Shown in pieces: positions 48,905 through 59,669 of a stretch of DNA of 64,000 nt (position 1 is its first letter; each line of letters opens with the position of its first letter). The stretch lies in the NCBI GenBank assembly GCA_963995505.1, contig OZ023190.1, positions 13,386,092 to 13,450,091 of the forward strand, written 5' to 3'. The stretch is from Hypericum androsaemum (Eukaryota > Streptophyta > Magnoliopsida > Malpighiales > Hypericaceae). The translations under genes and the position numbers were made by a program. Under the pieces are notes generated by a model. The model had not been told where the DNA came from. It did no database searches and was given only the letters and a program-made list of their open reading frames with translations.

Positions 48905-49259
48905 GAGGTTAGGCCCTTCAGTTAACAATTTTGCACATTTTTTGTTTCTGGGATTGAGGTGGACGAATAAGAATTGATGATGAAGTTCTTTTATTTTTAG
49001 GGAAGATGAAGATTGAGGTGGATGGAATTTTATTTTTCTGTAAGGGTTTTTTTTGTCATTTTTCTTTTTTAATGGGAGAGGTATTTTAGTCATTTCAAAT
49101 GGGGGTTCGCCGGAGAAAAAAGAATATTCTGGCTCTAGGGACCAGAAGTCTATTATCATCAAAACTTAGGGACGAAAAAATCATTTTCCAAAAGTCAGGG
49201 ACCCTGGGGGGAGGGTGACCAAAGGTCAGGGACGTGAGAGTAATTTGCCCTTATTTTTA

Positions 49260-50104
49260 TGCTAAATTAAATCTATTTCACCTTATTTAATAACTATTAG
49301 CATTAAAAAAATGACCAAGTCTGACCAACGGCCTGACTAGGTGGACCAAATGAACAAAAAAATGGAAGATTTTCGAAAATTCTCCCGGTTCAGTATTTCC
49401 ACGAAAGTAAGGGTATTTTCATTATTTTTTCAGACGCAGTCTGACCGATTGGACCAAGAATCAAAGTCTTGGGCGGGTCAGAAAACCATGTACGTACGCT
49501 TACCTAACGAACCAGATAATTTCTGGTCGGACAGGGCAGTTGGCTCGAATTTTTGACCCGAAAAACTCCAATTCGTTAGGTTTGACCGAAAATTTAACCC
49601 AAAAATCGGAAATTCACCCAACCCAACCCAAAAAAATCAGATTATATACTCAATTTTTCTAAATCAACACAAAATAAACTAAATCAACAACGATAATTAT
49701 ACTAAATATGAAATAAATTGACCAAGAGAATATTAATTTTTAAACTTATTATTTACTAAATATATATTATATAACTATCGGTTCAACCAATAAGACCAGT
49801 TGATCTAAAGATCGGACCAAAATCTGGATCGCTCTCCGGGTCGCTTTTGAAAATAATAGGTATTTCCGACCAAAATAAAGAGAGTAGAGAAAACACAAAA
49901 GAAAAATAGTAACAAAACCTCCGAAATAGAGCAATGAAAATCACATAATTGCCACTATCCCTTCCCAGCTAAAACTCCACGGTTAAACGGTTTCTATTCG
50001 TAATTTAATTGAATATTATACAACTGTTAAACCAACCAATAAAAACGCACGGCAGCGGGTCCTTGGAGGCGGAGTCCAGGAGGAGCCGGACGGCGGCGTT
50101 TTAG
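49260..50104. other. AT-rich region and LCV promoter
   Basis: No gene. The right half includes GACCAGTTGATCTAAAGATC and CGCTCTCCGGGTCGC (49795-49845), possibly one end of an old MITE. A CCAAT motif (AACCAACCAATAAAA, about 50030) lies some 70 bp before the LCV start, in a likely core promoter/5' UTR. Confidence 0.4.
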
Positions 50105-50462
50105 ATGGGAGATGAGAAATCGGTGAACGTGATGGGGAGTAGAGAGCGCGGGGAGAGAGATCGGGAGTTGTTAATCCCGGTGGCCGACGTCCCGGACGAC
50201 AGCGACGCCTCCAAGCCTTCGTCTTCCTCGTCGCCTCCCTCTTCCTCCCATCACTCCGGTCGCGAGGTCAGCTCCTATTTCTTTCGTTTTTTTTGTCGTT
50301 TTATTGAATTATCTATTCCCTTTTGAGTTTGAGGGGGATTAGGTTTTCCGGCTTTAGTTTCGTTATCTTGTTTGGAATTTTGTAGGGTTAAGATCGCGGA
50401 TCCTTGTATTTTAGTGCAAGTTAATTGGTCCAAGCTTGTGGAGTGCTTGGGCATGCTTATCC

Positions 50463-50502
<40 letters not shown>

Positions 50503-53071
50503 AGCTGTGTTATTGTTGGCTAATGGCTTTAACTTTACCAACATGTGATTCGATTGAATCGTTTGGGATGCAATTGATGCCTAATTGATTGGTTTAGCTC
50601 GGTAACCAGCCGACGGACTTGAAGGGGAGATTAATGTGCTTCTGTCATTTCTATGGGCAAAAAGAGTTGTGCATTTATCTAGGGCTGATAATTCCGGTAT
50701 GGGGTTTGGGTCGTGTTTTTTACTAGCAGTTGTTTGGTAACTTTTTTTATGCGAGGATTGGCTTGATGTTTCCTCTTCTTTGTTTGTTGAACACTTGGCC
50801 TTTACGGGGATACTTTAGGGATTGAAGTCTTAACTAACGTGTTGCAACTCGCTTATACGCTTGTAAGGGTTCTCCCTGATTGCTTGTTCAAACGAGAAAG
50901 CAATATTATGCTTAGTCTTATTGTTCTTTTTCTTATTTGGTCTTTTCTGGAAGTTTAATGCCCTCAATTGCCAGAATGTTCTGGAAGTTTTCTTTTGTTT
51001 TTGTTGATTTTTTTTAGTTTTTTCTAATTACCATCTTTGCGTTTGTTTTGTACACTGCAGACATTTTACAAGGTCATTAGGAGCTGGGCCTCGAAGAAGT
51101 TTATGACTGGATGGTGGAATATCTTATTTTCTATTTCTTTCCTTTTGTTGAATGCTCTATCTTTAGAGTTTAGAGAGCTTTAACTGAGAGGACTCAGGAT
51201 TAGCTAACTGTAGATTTTTTAATGGTTTGATGCACAACTACTACGGCTTATTTGAATGATTTTATATTGCTGCGGGTGTTTTGCAGTGTCATTCTGTTCC
51301 CAATTGCTGTCACTTTCTACATAACATGGTGGTTTATCCATTTTGTGGATAGCTTTTTCTCACCAATCTATGTGCAACTTGGAATTGATATCTTTGGTAA
51401 GTATGTCACACTACAAGCGTTATCTTCTCTGTGGGCGAGTAAAAGAACAATAATTTATTATTGTTTTCCGTGTCTCGAATGTATCTTAGCATACCTTGTA
51501 TTTCAGGATGCTTTTTGTGATGTCAACCTTGTACTTATCTCTTGGCAAAGTAGCTGCATAAGAAGCTGTTGTCCATGCACGAATAGTAATATATGGGCTT
51601 CTCTCTTTTCTTGGCAGGACTTGGATTCGTGACTTCCATAACCTTCATTTTCTTGGTTGGAGTTTTCATGTCATCCTGGTTGGGAGCATCTGTGCTTGGT
51701 ATCGGTGAATGGTTCATCAAGCGCATGCCATTCGTCCGTCATATCTACAGTGCTTCAAAGCAAATTAGTGCTGCCATATCACCAGGTGATTTTGATTGCA
51801 CTGTTTTGTCTGCATCAATGGTAGTAACTGGGGCTGCAGCTTATAACAGTTATATTGTTATTGGTACAGACCAGAATACACAAGCATTCAAGGAAGTGGC
51901 CATCATTAGACATCCCCGCATTGGTGAATATGCATTAGGATTCATTACTTCTTCTGTTGTTCTACAGGTTAGCAGATCACTCTCTTAGCATATTGATATT
52001 TTGTTCTTTGAGAGGCAGCATAATTGTTTATGTTGTATCCTTTTCCCCGATCTGACTGATTTGGAATTACAGACACGATTCCACAATTTAGTGTCTCTCC
52101 TTATCAAATTGTGAGATAGATATTGAATCAAAAGCCAAACAAGTAATATGCTTGTCATACATACTGGTTTTATCAATCAAATCCTAGGTTATGTAGATTT
52201 TACGTTTTCTTCTACTTGAATTTTACCAGTTGTAGTTTCGAATTCTGCATTTAGCAGTATCTGTCAAGGCATCCTATAGTCCACATAGAGTAGGTGGTAG
52301 ACAAGAGATGTGTCGCTGATTTGAAAGTGCGACCTATGTCATGGATAACTTTAGTTGCTCATTAATGTCCCATACCCGTGTCTGTATGTGCAACAACCTA
52401 TCTGCTTTCTGCCTCGTAATTAACTGAAAGTCAACTCTCATCATAGGCAGCTATTATTTGGGGATTGATTGGCTCTTTCTTGCTTGTTTAATTTTTTATT
52501 ATTTGGTTGCCATATATTCAGCATTTGGAAATTCATATGGTAAGGGGTCGTAGTTTCAATTGATAACGTCCCATTCCCATTGAAAGCATTGTTATTTCAA
52601 AAAATTTTATTGCAGAATTATTCCGGTGAAGAGGAGCTGTGCTGTGTCTATGTTCCCACTAATCACCTATACATTGGTGATATTTTCTTGGTCAATACCA
52701 ATGACGTCATCAGACCCAATCTATCAGTCCGCGAAGGAATTGGTAAGCACATTGGTTTAGTCCACTGCTCCCAAACCTCTATTTATGTCAGAGGGCACCA
52801 AAAGGATTGTTGCTTTTATCTTACAAATAATGAGAATTTGATGTGTCCCCTTCCCTTGGCCTTTACTTACTGGACTGAAATATCCTCCCTCACCATGTCT
52901 AATCACCGTGATCCTCTTTGTTGCCTTTCACTCATTTTTTTTTTCTATTCTGACAAGAAGTTGATCGTGGATGCAGAAATTGTTGTCTCTGGTGGAATGT
53001 CGATGCCACAAATTCTGTCAACGTTGGATCCATGCACTCCGATGGATAGAGGTAGGGTTGAAAGAAGCTGA
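50105..53071 (+). CDS. LCV: COV1-like (LCV) integral membrane protein, DUF502 family
   Basis: The COV1/LCV family (CONTINUOUS VASCULAR RING, LIKE-COV) comprises plant integral membrane proteins of the trans-Golgi/endosome needed for vascular patterning and for vacuolar protein sorting in Arabidopsis. Seven exons: 50105-50266, 51061-51113, 51287-51396, 51618-51785, 51870-51967, 52616-52742, 52977-53071, giving 270 aa. Visible are a Ser-rich cytosolic N-terminus (SKPSSSSSPPSSSHHS), the conserved TFYKVIRSWASKKFMTGCV, two membrane spans at about 73-96 and 110-135, and the family block WFIKRMPFVRHIYSASKQIS. The conserved ELCCVYVPTNHLYIGDIFLV and EIVVSGGMSMPQILSTLD near the end are also present. 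The divergent C-tail prevents choosing among LCV1, LCV2 and LCV3. The gene is intact although repeats lie within 1 kb of its start. Confidence 0.93.
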
Positions 53072-54150
53072 TATTGAACATGTAGAAGAAGTATGGATTT
53101 AGTACCCATGTTGGTCTGTCTCAAACTGTGTTCAGCAGATGATCGAAAGAACCAGACTAGGATTAACAACGGCAAATTTGGCCCTTGGCAAGAAGGATCG
53201 GATGGTTGATTCGCAAAAATCTGATGGCCCATATACAGTGGTTATGGCTGCTATTCATAGAATGTAGGTTTTTAGAGTTTTCCAAGAACATGGTTATGAA
53301 TTTCACAGGCAGCTAGCCAATATTTCTATACGGTCTCGTTCCTATTCCGACTTGCTTAGTAAGCAAACAGATTAGGATGACCATGTACTTCAGTCTGCCT
53401 TTTAATTGTCAACTCTTTCAAAGCGCACCTGTAGATAAATTAGGTATTCTAAGCTTGCTTCCTTGGCATTATCTGTTACATTTGCCTATTTCTAATCGAG
53501 GAGATCCGATCATCATCTGCACATAAATACCTCTGTTCTAGTCTTTACTCGTCATTCGGTCTGAACTTTTTGCGAAGAGAAAATTGGGATACGACTATGA
53601 TTGCATGTAGTTCCATTATTTTCAAAAATAGTAACTGACCACTTGAAATTCGGCAAATTAATTAGTTGGTGAATTGGTCACCTGGGGCTGCTTTTGCTGG
53701 TTTTTGATTCGGACTGTCCGGCCTGATCGAATTTTATCTAAATCAGTAAAAATTAAAATAAAAAAGTCTTATCATATGCTCGATTTTTCTAAATCAACAA
53801 AAGAAAATGGACTTTATATGTTATAAATTGGTTGATATTTAATAAATGTGGATTTTGAATCCTATATTTTGACTATTTGATTTACATATTATTCAAATAA
53901 TGGTAAAAAAAATTAATAAAAGTGTGTAATTCTACCGAAATCCACCAGGTTTACACGAAGAACAATGAAACTTGGAAGGACGAATGGGCTCTAAAGAGTC
54001 CAACAGAACCGGGCCTAGAAAATCACCGCCGGGGACAAATTAACTACGATCCGCCAGAATAAACCCTAGCAGCAGCTAGCACCCAACTAAATCCCCTTTA
54101 TATTTCAAGCAGCCGATTACCATCCCCAATTGCGCCACCACCATCGATCT

Positions 54151-54182
<32 letters not shown>

Positions 54183-54830
54183 CTTCTTTTCATTGACTTC
54201 CTCTTCCTTCCAGCTTTTTCTTTTTTTTTTCTTCTCGATTTTGTAATGGCCGATGATTAAACATAAATAATAGACAAGCATATGTCTGAACATAAGCATG
54301 TTGATAAAACCTAATCTTCTCTATGAGGCCATCCTTGTTTTCCCTTCACATGATGAGTTAATAAGACCTTAAATATTCCCAACCCTTTTTTGTCGCCTTC
54401 TTCATTTTAGTCCAATTTTTGATTGAATATGGGTCTTTTTTTTTACATTGAAATGAGAGAGAGGGATGATGATGATGATTTAATATCATTTGGTCTCGTT
54501 CGTCGTATAGGCAATTTCATTTGCCATGCCGACCATTCTGATAGATCACCACCCATAACCTGAGTCCCTCTTTATCTAATTTATTCACTGTGATTTTACC
54601 AATTTCTCGAGTTTTGTCGTTTCAAATGATTATTAATCATTTTTCAAGACATTTATTTATCTGGTAGTACATCATTTTTCAAACTGGCATTGTATTTATA
54701 TGGGTATCGGTGTAACTGAATTATTTTTTTCAAAAAATTAGGGAATTGTAAAAATTTTCCTATGATAATGTATTAATTTTTCTTGAATTTTGAATTAGTG
54801 TGTTCATTAAACTGATAAAAGTGGATCGGA
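53072..54830. other. LCV 3' flank and intergenic DNA
   Basis: Holds the LCV 3' UTR. Further on, at 54050-54250, is a stretch that looks like an orphan 5' leader (AAACCCTAGCAGCAGC, then a (CT)n tract at 54155-54182, then a 4-codon ATG frame) with no gene attached. The rest is AT-rich. No coding gene supported. Confidence 0.4.
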
Positions 54831-55917
54831 GATTTTTTTCTAAAAACGGCAAAAAAATTTAGATATATTTCCTAAATAGCCAAAAAGTTAATATATTTCC
54901 ATGAGTAAAAATTTAATTAAAAATTAAAAAAATGGGTGACGAGGGCTCGTCACACCAATTTAATATTAAAAAAATAGAGGCATATTTTTTTTAATTTTGG
55001 TCGATCGAACTCGATCAGTTTTTGACTTTAAACGAATTTTTGATATTGTTATACTCCGTATTTGGAAAAGTTATAAACTATAAAGTTGTAGATATACAGT
55101 CTCAGTTTTGCACAGCAACTTGAATCAACTCAATTGGACTCCGGAGTAAAAATTTGTGTTTTTCAACCGAAATTAGTCGATCGAACTCGATCGGCTTTTG
55201 ACTTCAAACGAATTTTTGACATTGTTACACTCCGTATTTGAAAAAGTTATAAACTACAAAGTTGTAAATATGCGTCTCAGCTTTGCATAGAAATTTGAAT
55301 CACCTCAATTGGACTTTGGAGTAAGAAGTTGCAAAAATTATTTTTTTCTTCTCTTATACTTCGATTGAAAAAATAATTTTTGCAACTTCTTACTCCGTCC
55401 GATTGAGGTGATTCAACTTTCTGTGCAAAGCTGAGATATATATCTACAACTTTGTAGTTTATGATTTTTCTAAATTCAAAGCGTAAGGATGTCAAAAATA
55501 AATTTGAAATCAAAAGCCGATCGAGTTTGATCTACTAATTTTGGTTGGGAGATACAAATTTTTACTCTGGATTTCGATTGAGTTGATTTAAGTTGCTGTG
55601 TAAAGTTGAGACGTATATCTACAACTTTATAGTTTATAATTTTTCCAAATACAGAATATAACGATGTCAAAAATTTGTTTGAAGTCAAAAACTAATCGAG
55701 TTCGATCGACCAAAATTAAAAAAATATGTCAAGGAGGCGACCTACCGTTAGGTCGCCTCCATTATTTTTTTAATTAAATTGGTGTGACGATGCTATGTGG
55801 GTCATCACCTTTTTTTTAAAATTTTAATTAAATTTTTGTCTATTTTAAAAATATATTAATTTTTTATCTATTTAAAAAATATATCTAAAATTTTCGCCTA
55901 TTTTGAAAAAAAACCCG
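54831..55917. repeat. 1.1 kb foldback (inverted repeat) sequence
   Basis: Two arms of about 530 bp are inverted copies around a centre at about 55365. Each arm has two diverged copies of a 176-bp unit in direct order, marked by GTCGATCGAACTCGATC at 55000 and 55176 and by the reverse motif at about 55519 and 55695. The outer ends are AAACGGCAAAAAAATTTAGA and its inverse. The right arm carries an extra 12-bp-stem hairpin at 55733-55760. No coding capacity. It resembles a foldback-type non-autonomous element, but no clear target-site duplication is visible. Confidence 0.85.
55733..55760. repeat. perfect 12-bp hairpin in the foldback
   Basis: GGAGGCGACCTA, loop CCGT, TAGGTCGCCTCC: a GC-rich perfect stem in a very AT-rich region, without counterpart in the left arm, where a shorter hairpin (GTGACGA...TCGTCAC, 54936-54953) sits near the matching position. 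Confidence 0.9.
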
Positions 55918-56570
55918 TGCATCCGTACATGGACCAAATCTGGAAGATCATCGAGAGGGCGTGATGTCAACGGATAACGTGGACAAGATGAATCTGAAAA
56001 ACATGAATGCTGATGACAACTAAATTTGTCTGCTATATAAATATTTATTTCTAACCTATTTGAAATTTAGCTAAATTATACGTGCAAATCTTACTATAGA
56101 GTTTCAAGTTCAACTATGGTTAGTTTTTTTGGGCAAATTACTCTTCTTTGATATTTGGTCACCTTCTTTCTAAAGTCCTTAACTTTTGAAAAATATTGTC
56201 CCGTCCTTAAATTTTGATGATAATAGACTATCGGGTCCCTAGAGTCGGAATATTCATTTTTCTCCAGTGAACTCCCACTCGAAATGACCAAAATATCTTC
56301 CTACTAAAAAGAGAAACCCAATAAGCGACCAACACTAACATCTAAAAATCCAATAGAAATCAAACTAAAATCTAAAAACACTAAGATTAGAGTTGAACTC
56401 CGAAGAAGGAAAAGATCACCAAACGCAAAGGAAAGTGAGAGAAATTCAACAGACATTGAACCTCAACCCACGCTATCCTCAATGGGCCCAACTACCAAAT
56501 CGGCGTTGCCGTTACCGAGATTTTTGTTCTTGGACATAGTTAGGGTTTTACGAGAGGGAAGAGGGCGGCA

Positions 56571-56711
56571 ATGGGGAACGGCCAGTGTGCGACCCCCGTG
56601 TTCGGGAGCTCCTCGCTGGCGGCCGCCTCCTTAGGGTTTCGGCCGGCCGGGAGGTGTAAACTCTTCACCGAGGGCAATAAACGCCTCGGTTTGCTTCTCA
56701 CCTTCGCACCG
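56571..56711 (+). other. captured gene-like exon in element E
   Basis: A GC-rich island in AT-rich element DNA. A leader with GTTAGGGTTTTACGAGAGGG precedes an ATG, 47 codons of open frame (begins MGNGQCATPVFGSSSLAAAS) and a good donor CACCG/GTGAGC. It looks like the first exon of a host gene carried by the transposon. I do not recognise the peptide; the Ser/Ala-rich start could be a plastid transit peptide. Confidence 0.45.
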
Positions 56712-57088
56712 GTGAGCTCTCCATCGGAACCCCTAAGTCTGTGGGCGCATCGGGTGCCAGCACCGAACCCGATGTGTGTTGATGTGAGAGTTGCTTCAAT
56801 GAGGAGTTGAGGTCGATTGATTCAATTAAAATTTTCTAGGTTTGGTTGATTCGATTGAAGATTTTTGAGTTTGGTTGATTCGAGTATTTTTTGGTTGATT
56901 GATTGTTGAGTTGGGCCAATTAAATGTTCTCAATGTTAAATTGGGAGTTTGATTAATTAGTGATTCTTGGTGTTCTTGTTCCTGGATTAATGTTCTTCTG
57001 GTTCATGTTGTTAATGGTGTTCAAAAGGTTGAAGAAGAAAATTTTTGATTTTTCTAATTGGTTTTGATTCTTATTAAAAATGTTTATA

Positions 57089-58420
57089 TTTATTTTTGGG
57101 TAAATTACCCTCACATCCCTGTACTTTGGTCAGTCTCCCCCTAGGGTCCCTGGATTTTGGAAAATGATTGTCCCGTCCCTAAGTTTTGATGATAATAGAC
57201 TCTCGGGTCCCTGGAGCCGGAATATTCCTTTTTCTCTGGCGAACTCTCACTTGAAATGACCAAAATGCTCCTTCCACTTAAAAAAAATCTCTTATTTTCC
57301 CACTTCATCTTCTTCCTCTAACTTTTAACTAAAACTAAAACCCAATCACAAACCCTTACTTTTTTTAGTGAAAATCAAAACTAATTAGAGAAAATTAAGA
57401 TTCCATTTAACGAGCTATTATCACGATCCTCATTCAAAAATACGCGAGCTATTCCAACCGTTATGCCATTCAGAATTCTATCCTATGAAAAACTATGGAC
57501 TTTACCGGAGGGGAAAGAGAATACCAATCCGGTCGTCATGTCCATTCCTAGGACGAAGCCCACAAGAAGACGTTGCTTTCCTCCCTCGAAACACTCCCCA
57601 CAGGTAAAACTTCCTGTCGATCATCCAGAGGTCTGCCAGAAGCACCGGCGAAGTAAACACGAGAAGCTCAGCCTCCTCCGTCCTCCATGCCGCCCCCCTC
57701 ATCGCCAGGTCCTGCCTCACCATCTCCCTTACCAGCCCCTCCTCATCACCCTCCCCCGCGTTCACCAACAGAAACAGCCCTACTTCGCTCCTCGCTGGCC
57801 CCAGCTTCCCGAAGCTCTCAGGCCACAACCCCCGCCGCGGGACCATCTCCAGCTGGATCGACCATGTCGGGGCCAGCGCCTTTGCCTCCTCGCACACCCT
57901 GTCGCACGCGGTGGTGGACAGGAAGAAGTGGAATCCCCCGATTAGCGCCCCGCCTGGGCCCTTGTTCAAGCGGGAGGAGTCCGACGGGGCGAGCAGGGTT
58001 AGGATTTCAAGCGAGAGGGCGTCGAAGATGAGGTCCGAGGTGGCGATGGAGTTGTCGGAGATCTGGGACGGTAGCCGGTGGAGGCAAGGACTTGGTACAT
58101 AGAACATGAACTTTAATTTTGATTAATTGAAGAAATTTGATTAAGCTTTCATTTTTATCTAAATCTTTTGTTTGGAGGTTGAAGATAAATTGGGGAAGAA
58201 GGTGAAGTGGGAAAATAAGAGATTTTTTTAAGTGGGAGGGGCATTTTGATCTTTTCAAGTGGGGGTTCGCCGGAGAAAAATGAATATTCCGACTCCAGGG
58301 ACCCGAGAGTCTATTATCATCAAAACTTAGGGACGGGACAATCATTTTTCAAAATTCATGGACCCTAAGGGGAGGCCGACCAAAGTACAGGGATGTGAGG
58401 GTAATTTGCCCTTTATTTTT
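57089..58420. mobile_element. Mutator-like element B (Pack-MULE) in element E
   Basis: The element is 57098-58411. TIRs of about 180 bp begin GGGTAAATTACCCTCACATC and GGGCAAATTACCCTCACATC, sharing the private variant CCCTGTACTTTGGTC not found in the other copies. A perfect 9-bp duplication TTTATTTTT lies at 57089-57097 and 58412-58420. The interior is GC-rich and carries a fragment of a host protein gene on the minus strand. Confidence 0.88.
57502..58107 (-). pseudogene. captured fragment of a PHD-finger-protein-like gene
   Basis: A 201-codon open frame inside element B, GC-rich unlike its surroundings. Motifs such as AELLVFTSPVLLADLWM, KFYLWGVFRGRK and VPRRGLWPESF, plus a spaced EVGLFLLVN...LVREMVRQDLAMRGAAW segment, resemble the C-terminal domain of plant PHD-finger proteins related to AIPP2/PAIPP2 (partners of EDM2/ASI1-type chromatin regulators), where ELLIF and FLWGVFR motifs are conserved. 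No PHD finger is present, so only part of a gene was captured. The first and last dozens of codons look like non-coding read-through. Family assignment is from memory of the motifs. Confidence 0.5.
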
Positions 58421-58491
58421 TAGTTTTGATTTTGGTTGAAGGTGGGAGGAAGAAGATGAAGTGGGAGGAAGAAGAAGGGGAAGGAAAGAGA

Positions 58492-59669
58492 GTTTTTTTA
58501 GGGCAAATTACTCTCAAGTTCCTAACCTTTGGTCACCCTCCCTCTAGGGTCCCTGGATTTTGAAAAATGATTGTCCCGTCCCTAAGTTTTGATGATAATA
58601 GACTCTCGGGTCCTTAGAGCCAGAATATTTAATTTTCTCCAGCGAACTCCTACTTGAAAAGATAAAAATGCCCCTCCCACTTAAAAAATAAAAAATTATC
58701 TCCCCCTTCTTCCCCAATTCATCTTCAACCTCCAACCTTGAAAATACCAATTCGAAATAGCAATCGAATCCATCATCGACATTGAAATGAAAACTCAAAC
58801 CCTACCTGACAGAGGCTTACCTAGCGTTTCTCTTGTAATCAATTTGAAATAGCAACCTTATCTCGCGTTTATCTTATAATTAATTAAACAAAGGTGAATC
58901 TTCAAACATGAAAACCTCAACCCATAAACTTCAATTGAAAATCCATAAATTTGAAACTTGAAAAAAACCCAAAAAGTTTTGGGTCATAGTCATTATAACC
59001 CAGAAAGTTGGTGTTGGTGAGACTCTCCAGGTTTGGCTGCAGGTGGTTTGTCTGAGGCTCTCTACGTTGTTGGAGGAGAGATTCATTGTAGATGTTATAA
59101 TTTTGACAATTTGGTCATCCAATTGCACCGAGGAAGAGAATTGCAATCAGAGATTTTGGGAAAAAATATTTGGAGATAGTTCACTGGTTGGTAAAGTGGA
59201 GAGGGAGAAGGGAGAGAAAATGGCGAGAAAGGGAAGTGAGGAGCAGTAAAGAAGATGAACCCTAATTTGAGATAGTTGTTCGAATTAAAATTTTAATTCA
59301 AAATAGAATTTTCAAAATTAGGGATTATCAAATTTTTATTCTCTCTAATTATTTTATATCATCACTATAAATGTTTATATTTATTTTTGAGTTTTGGTTT
59401 TAGATTTAATTTTGGTTGAAGGTGGGAGGAAGAAGGTGAAGTGGGAGGAAGAAGAAGGGAAAGAAAAGAAGGTTTTTTTTAGTAGGAGGGCATTTTGGTC
59501 ATTTTAAGTGGGGGTTCACCGGAGAAAAAAGAATATTCTGGCTCCACGGACCCGAGAGTCTATTATCATCAAAACTTAGGGACGGGACAATCATTTTCCA
59601 AAAGCCAGGGACCCTAGGGGAAGGGTGACCAAAGGTCAGGGACTTGAGAGTAATTTTCCCTTTTTTTTA
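58492..59669. mobile_element. Mutator-like element C in element E
   Basis: The element is 58501-59660. TIRs begin GGGCAAATTACTCTCAAGTT and GGGAAAATTACTCTCAAGTC, sharing the private CTCTCAAGT variant. Flanking 9-mers GTTTTTTTA (58492-58500) and TTTTTTTTA (59661-59669) match at eight positions. The interior (about 58690-59460) has no recognised coding content. It ends with the GAAGGTGGGAGGAAGAAGGTG segment shared with element E. Confidence 0.8.

Larger units (their letters stand above)
41440..48909 (-). mobile_element. terminal-repeat retrotransposon with GAG only (TR-GAG)
   Basis: The element is 41445-48904, flanked by the exact duplication GAGGT (41440-41444 and 48905-48909). Two LTRs of 1640 bp start TGACGTACGC and end CACTCATCA. 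I count five substitutions between them (about 99.7% identity) and no indels, so insertion is very recent. The interior is 4180 bp. It has a gypsy-type primer-binding site next to the 5' (right) LTR (sense TTGGCGCCGTCGACACGG), one long Gag-protease frame, about 1.7 kb of non-coding DNA and a purine-rich tract (AAGTGTGGGAGTG in sense) before the 3' LTR. Reverse transcriptase, RNase H and integrase are absent, so it must rely on an autonomous gypsy partner. Confidence 0.93.
40584..49259. mobile_element. Mutator-like element A, with a nested retrotransposon
   Basis: The element is 40593-49250. TIRs of about 185 bp (40593 to about 40775 and about 49065-49250) begin GGGAAAATTACTCTCACGTC / GGGCAAATTACTCTCACGTC. 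A perfect 9-bp duplication TTATTTTTA lies at 40584-40592 and 49251-49259. Without the retrotransposon at 41445-48904 it would be about 1.2 kb. The interior encodes no transposase. On the left it has a tandemly repeated ATCCTCGCCAAG-like stretch (41086-41200) within a 118-codon open frame of unknown origin. TIRs of the same family recur at 56131-59850 and 63567. Confidence 0.9.

Noticed and set aside
54117..54299. Lys/Glu/Arg-repeat frame on the minus strand
   Set aside because: Made by the (CT)n tract at 54155-54182 and poly-T; no gene context.
58931..59249. 71- and 68-codon frames inside element C
   Set aside because: No recognisable content on either strand; the interior is treated as non-coding transposon DNA.
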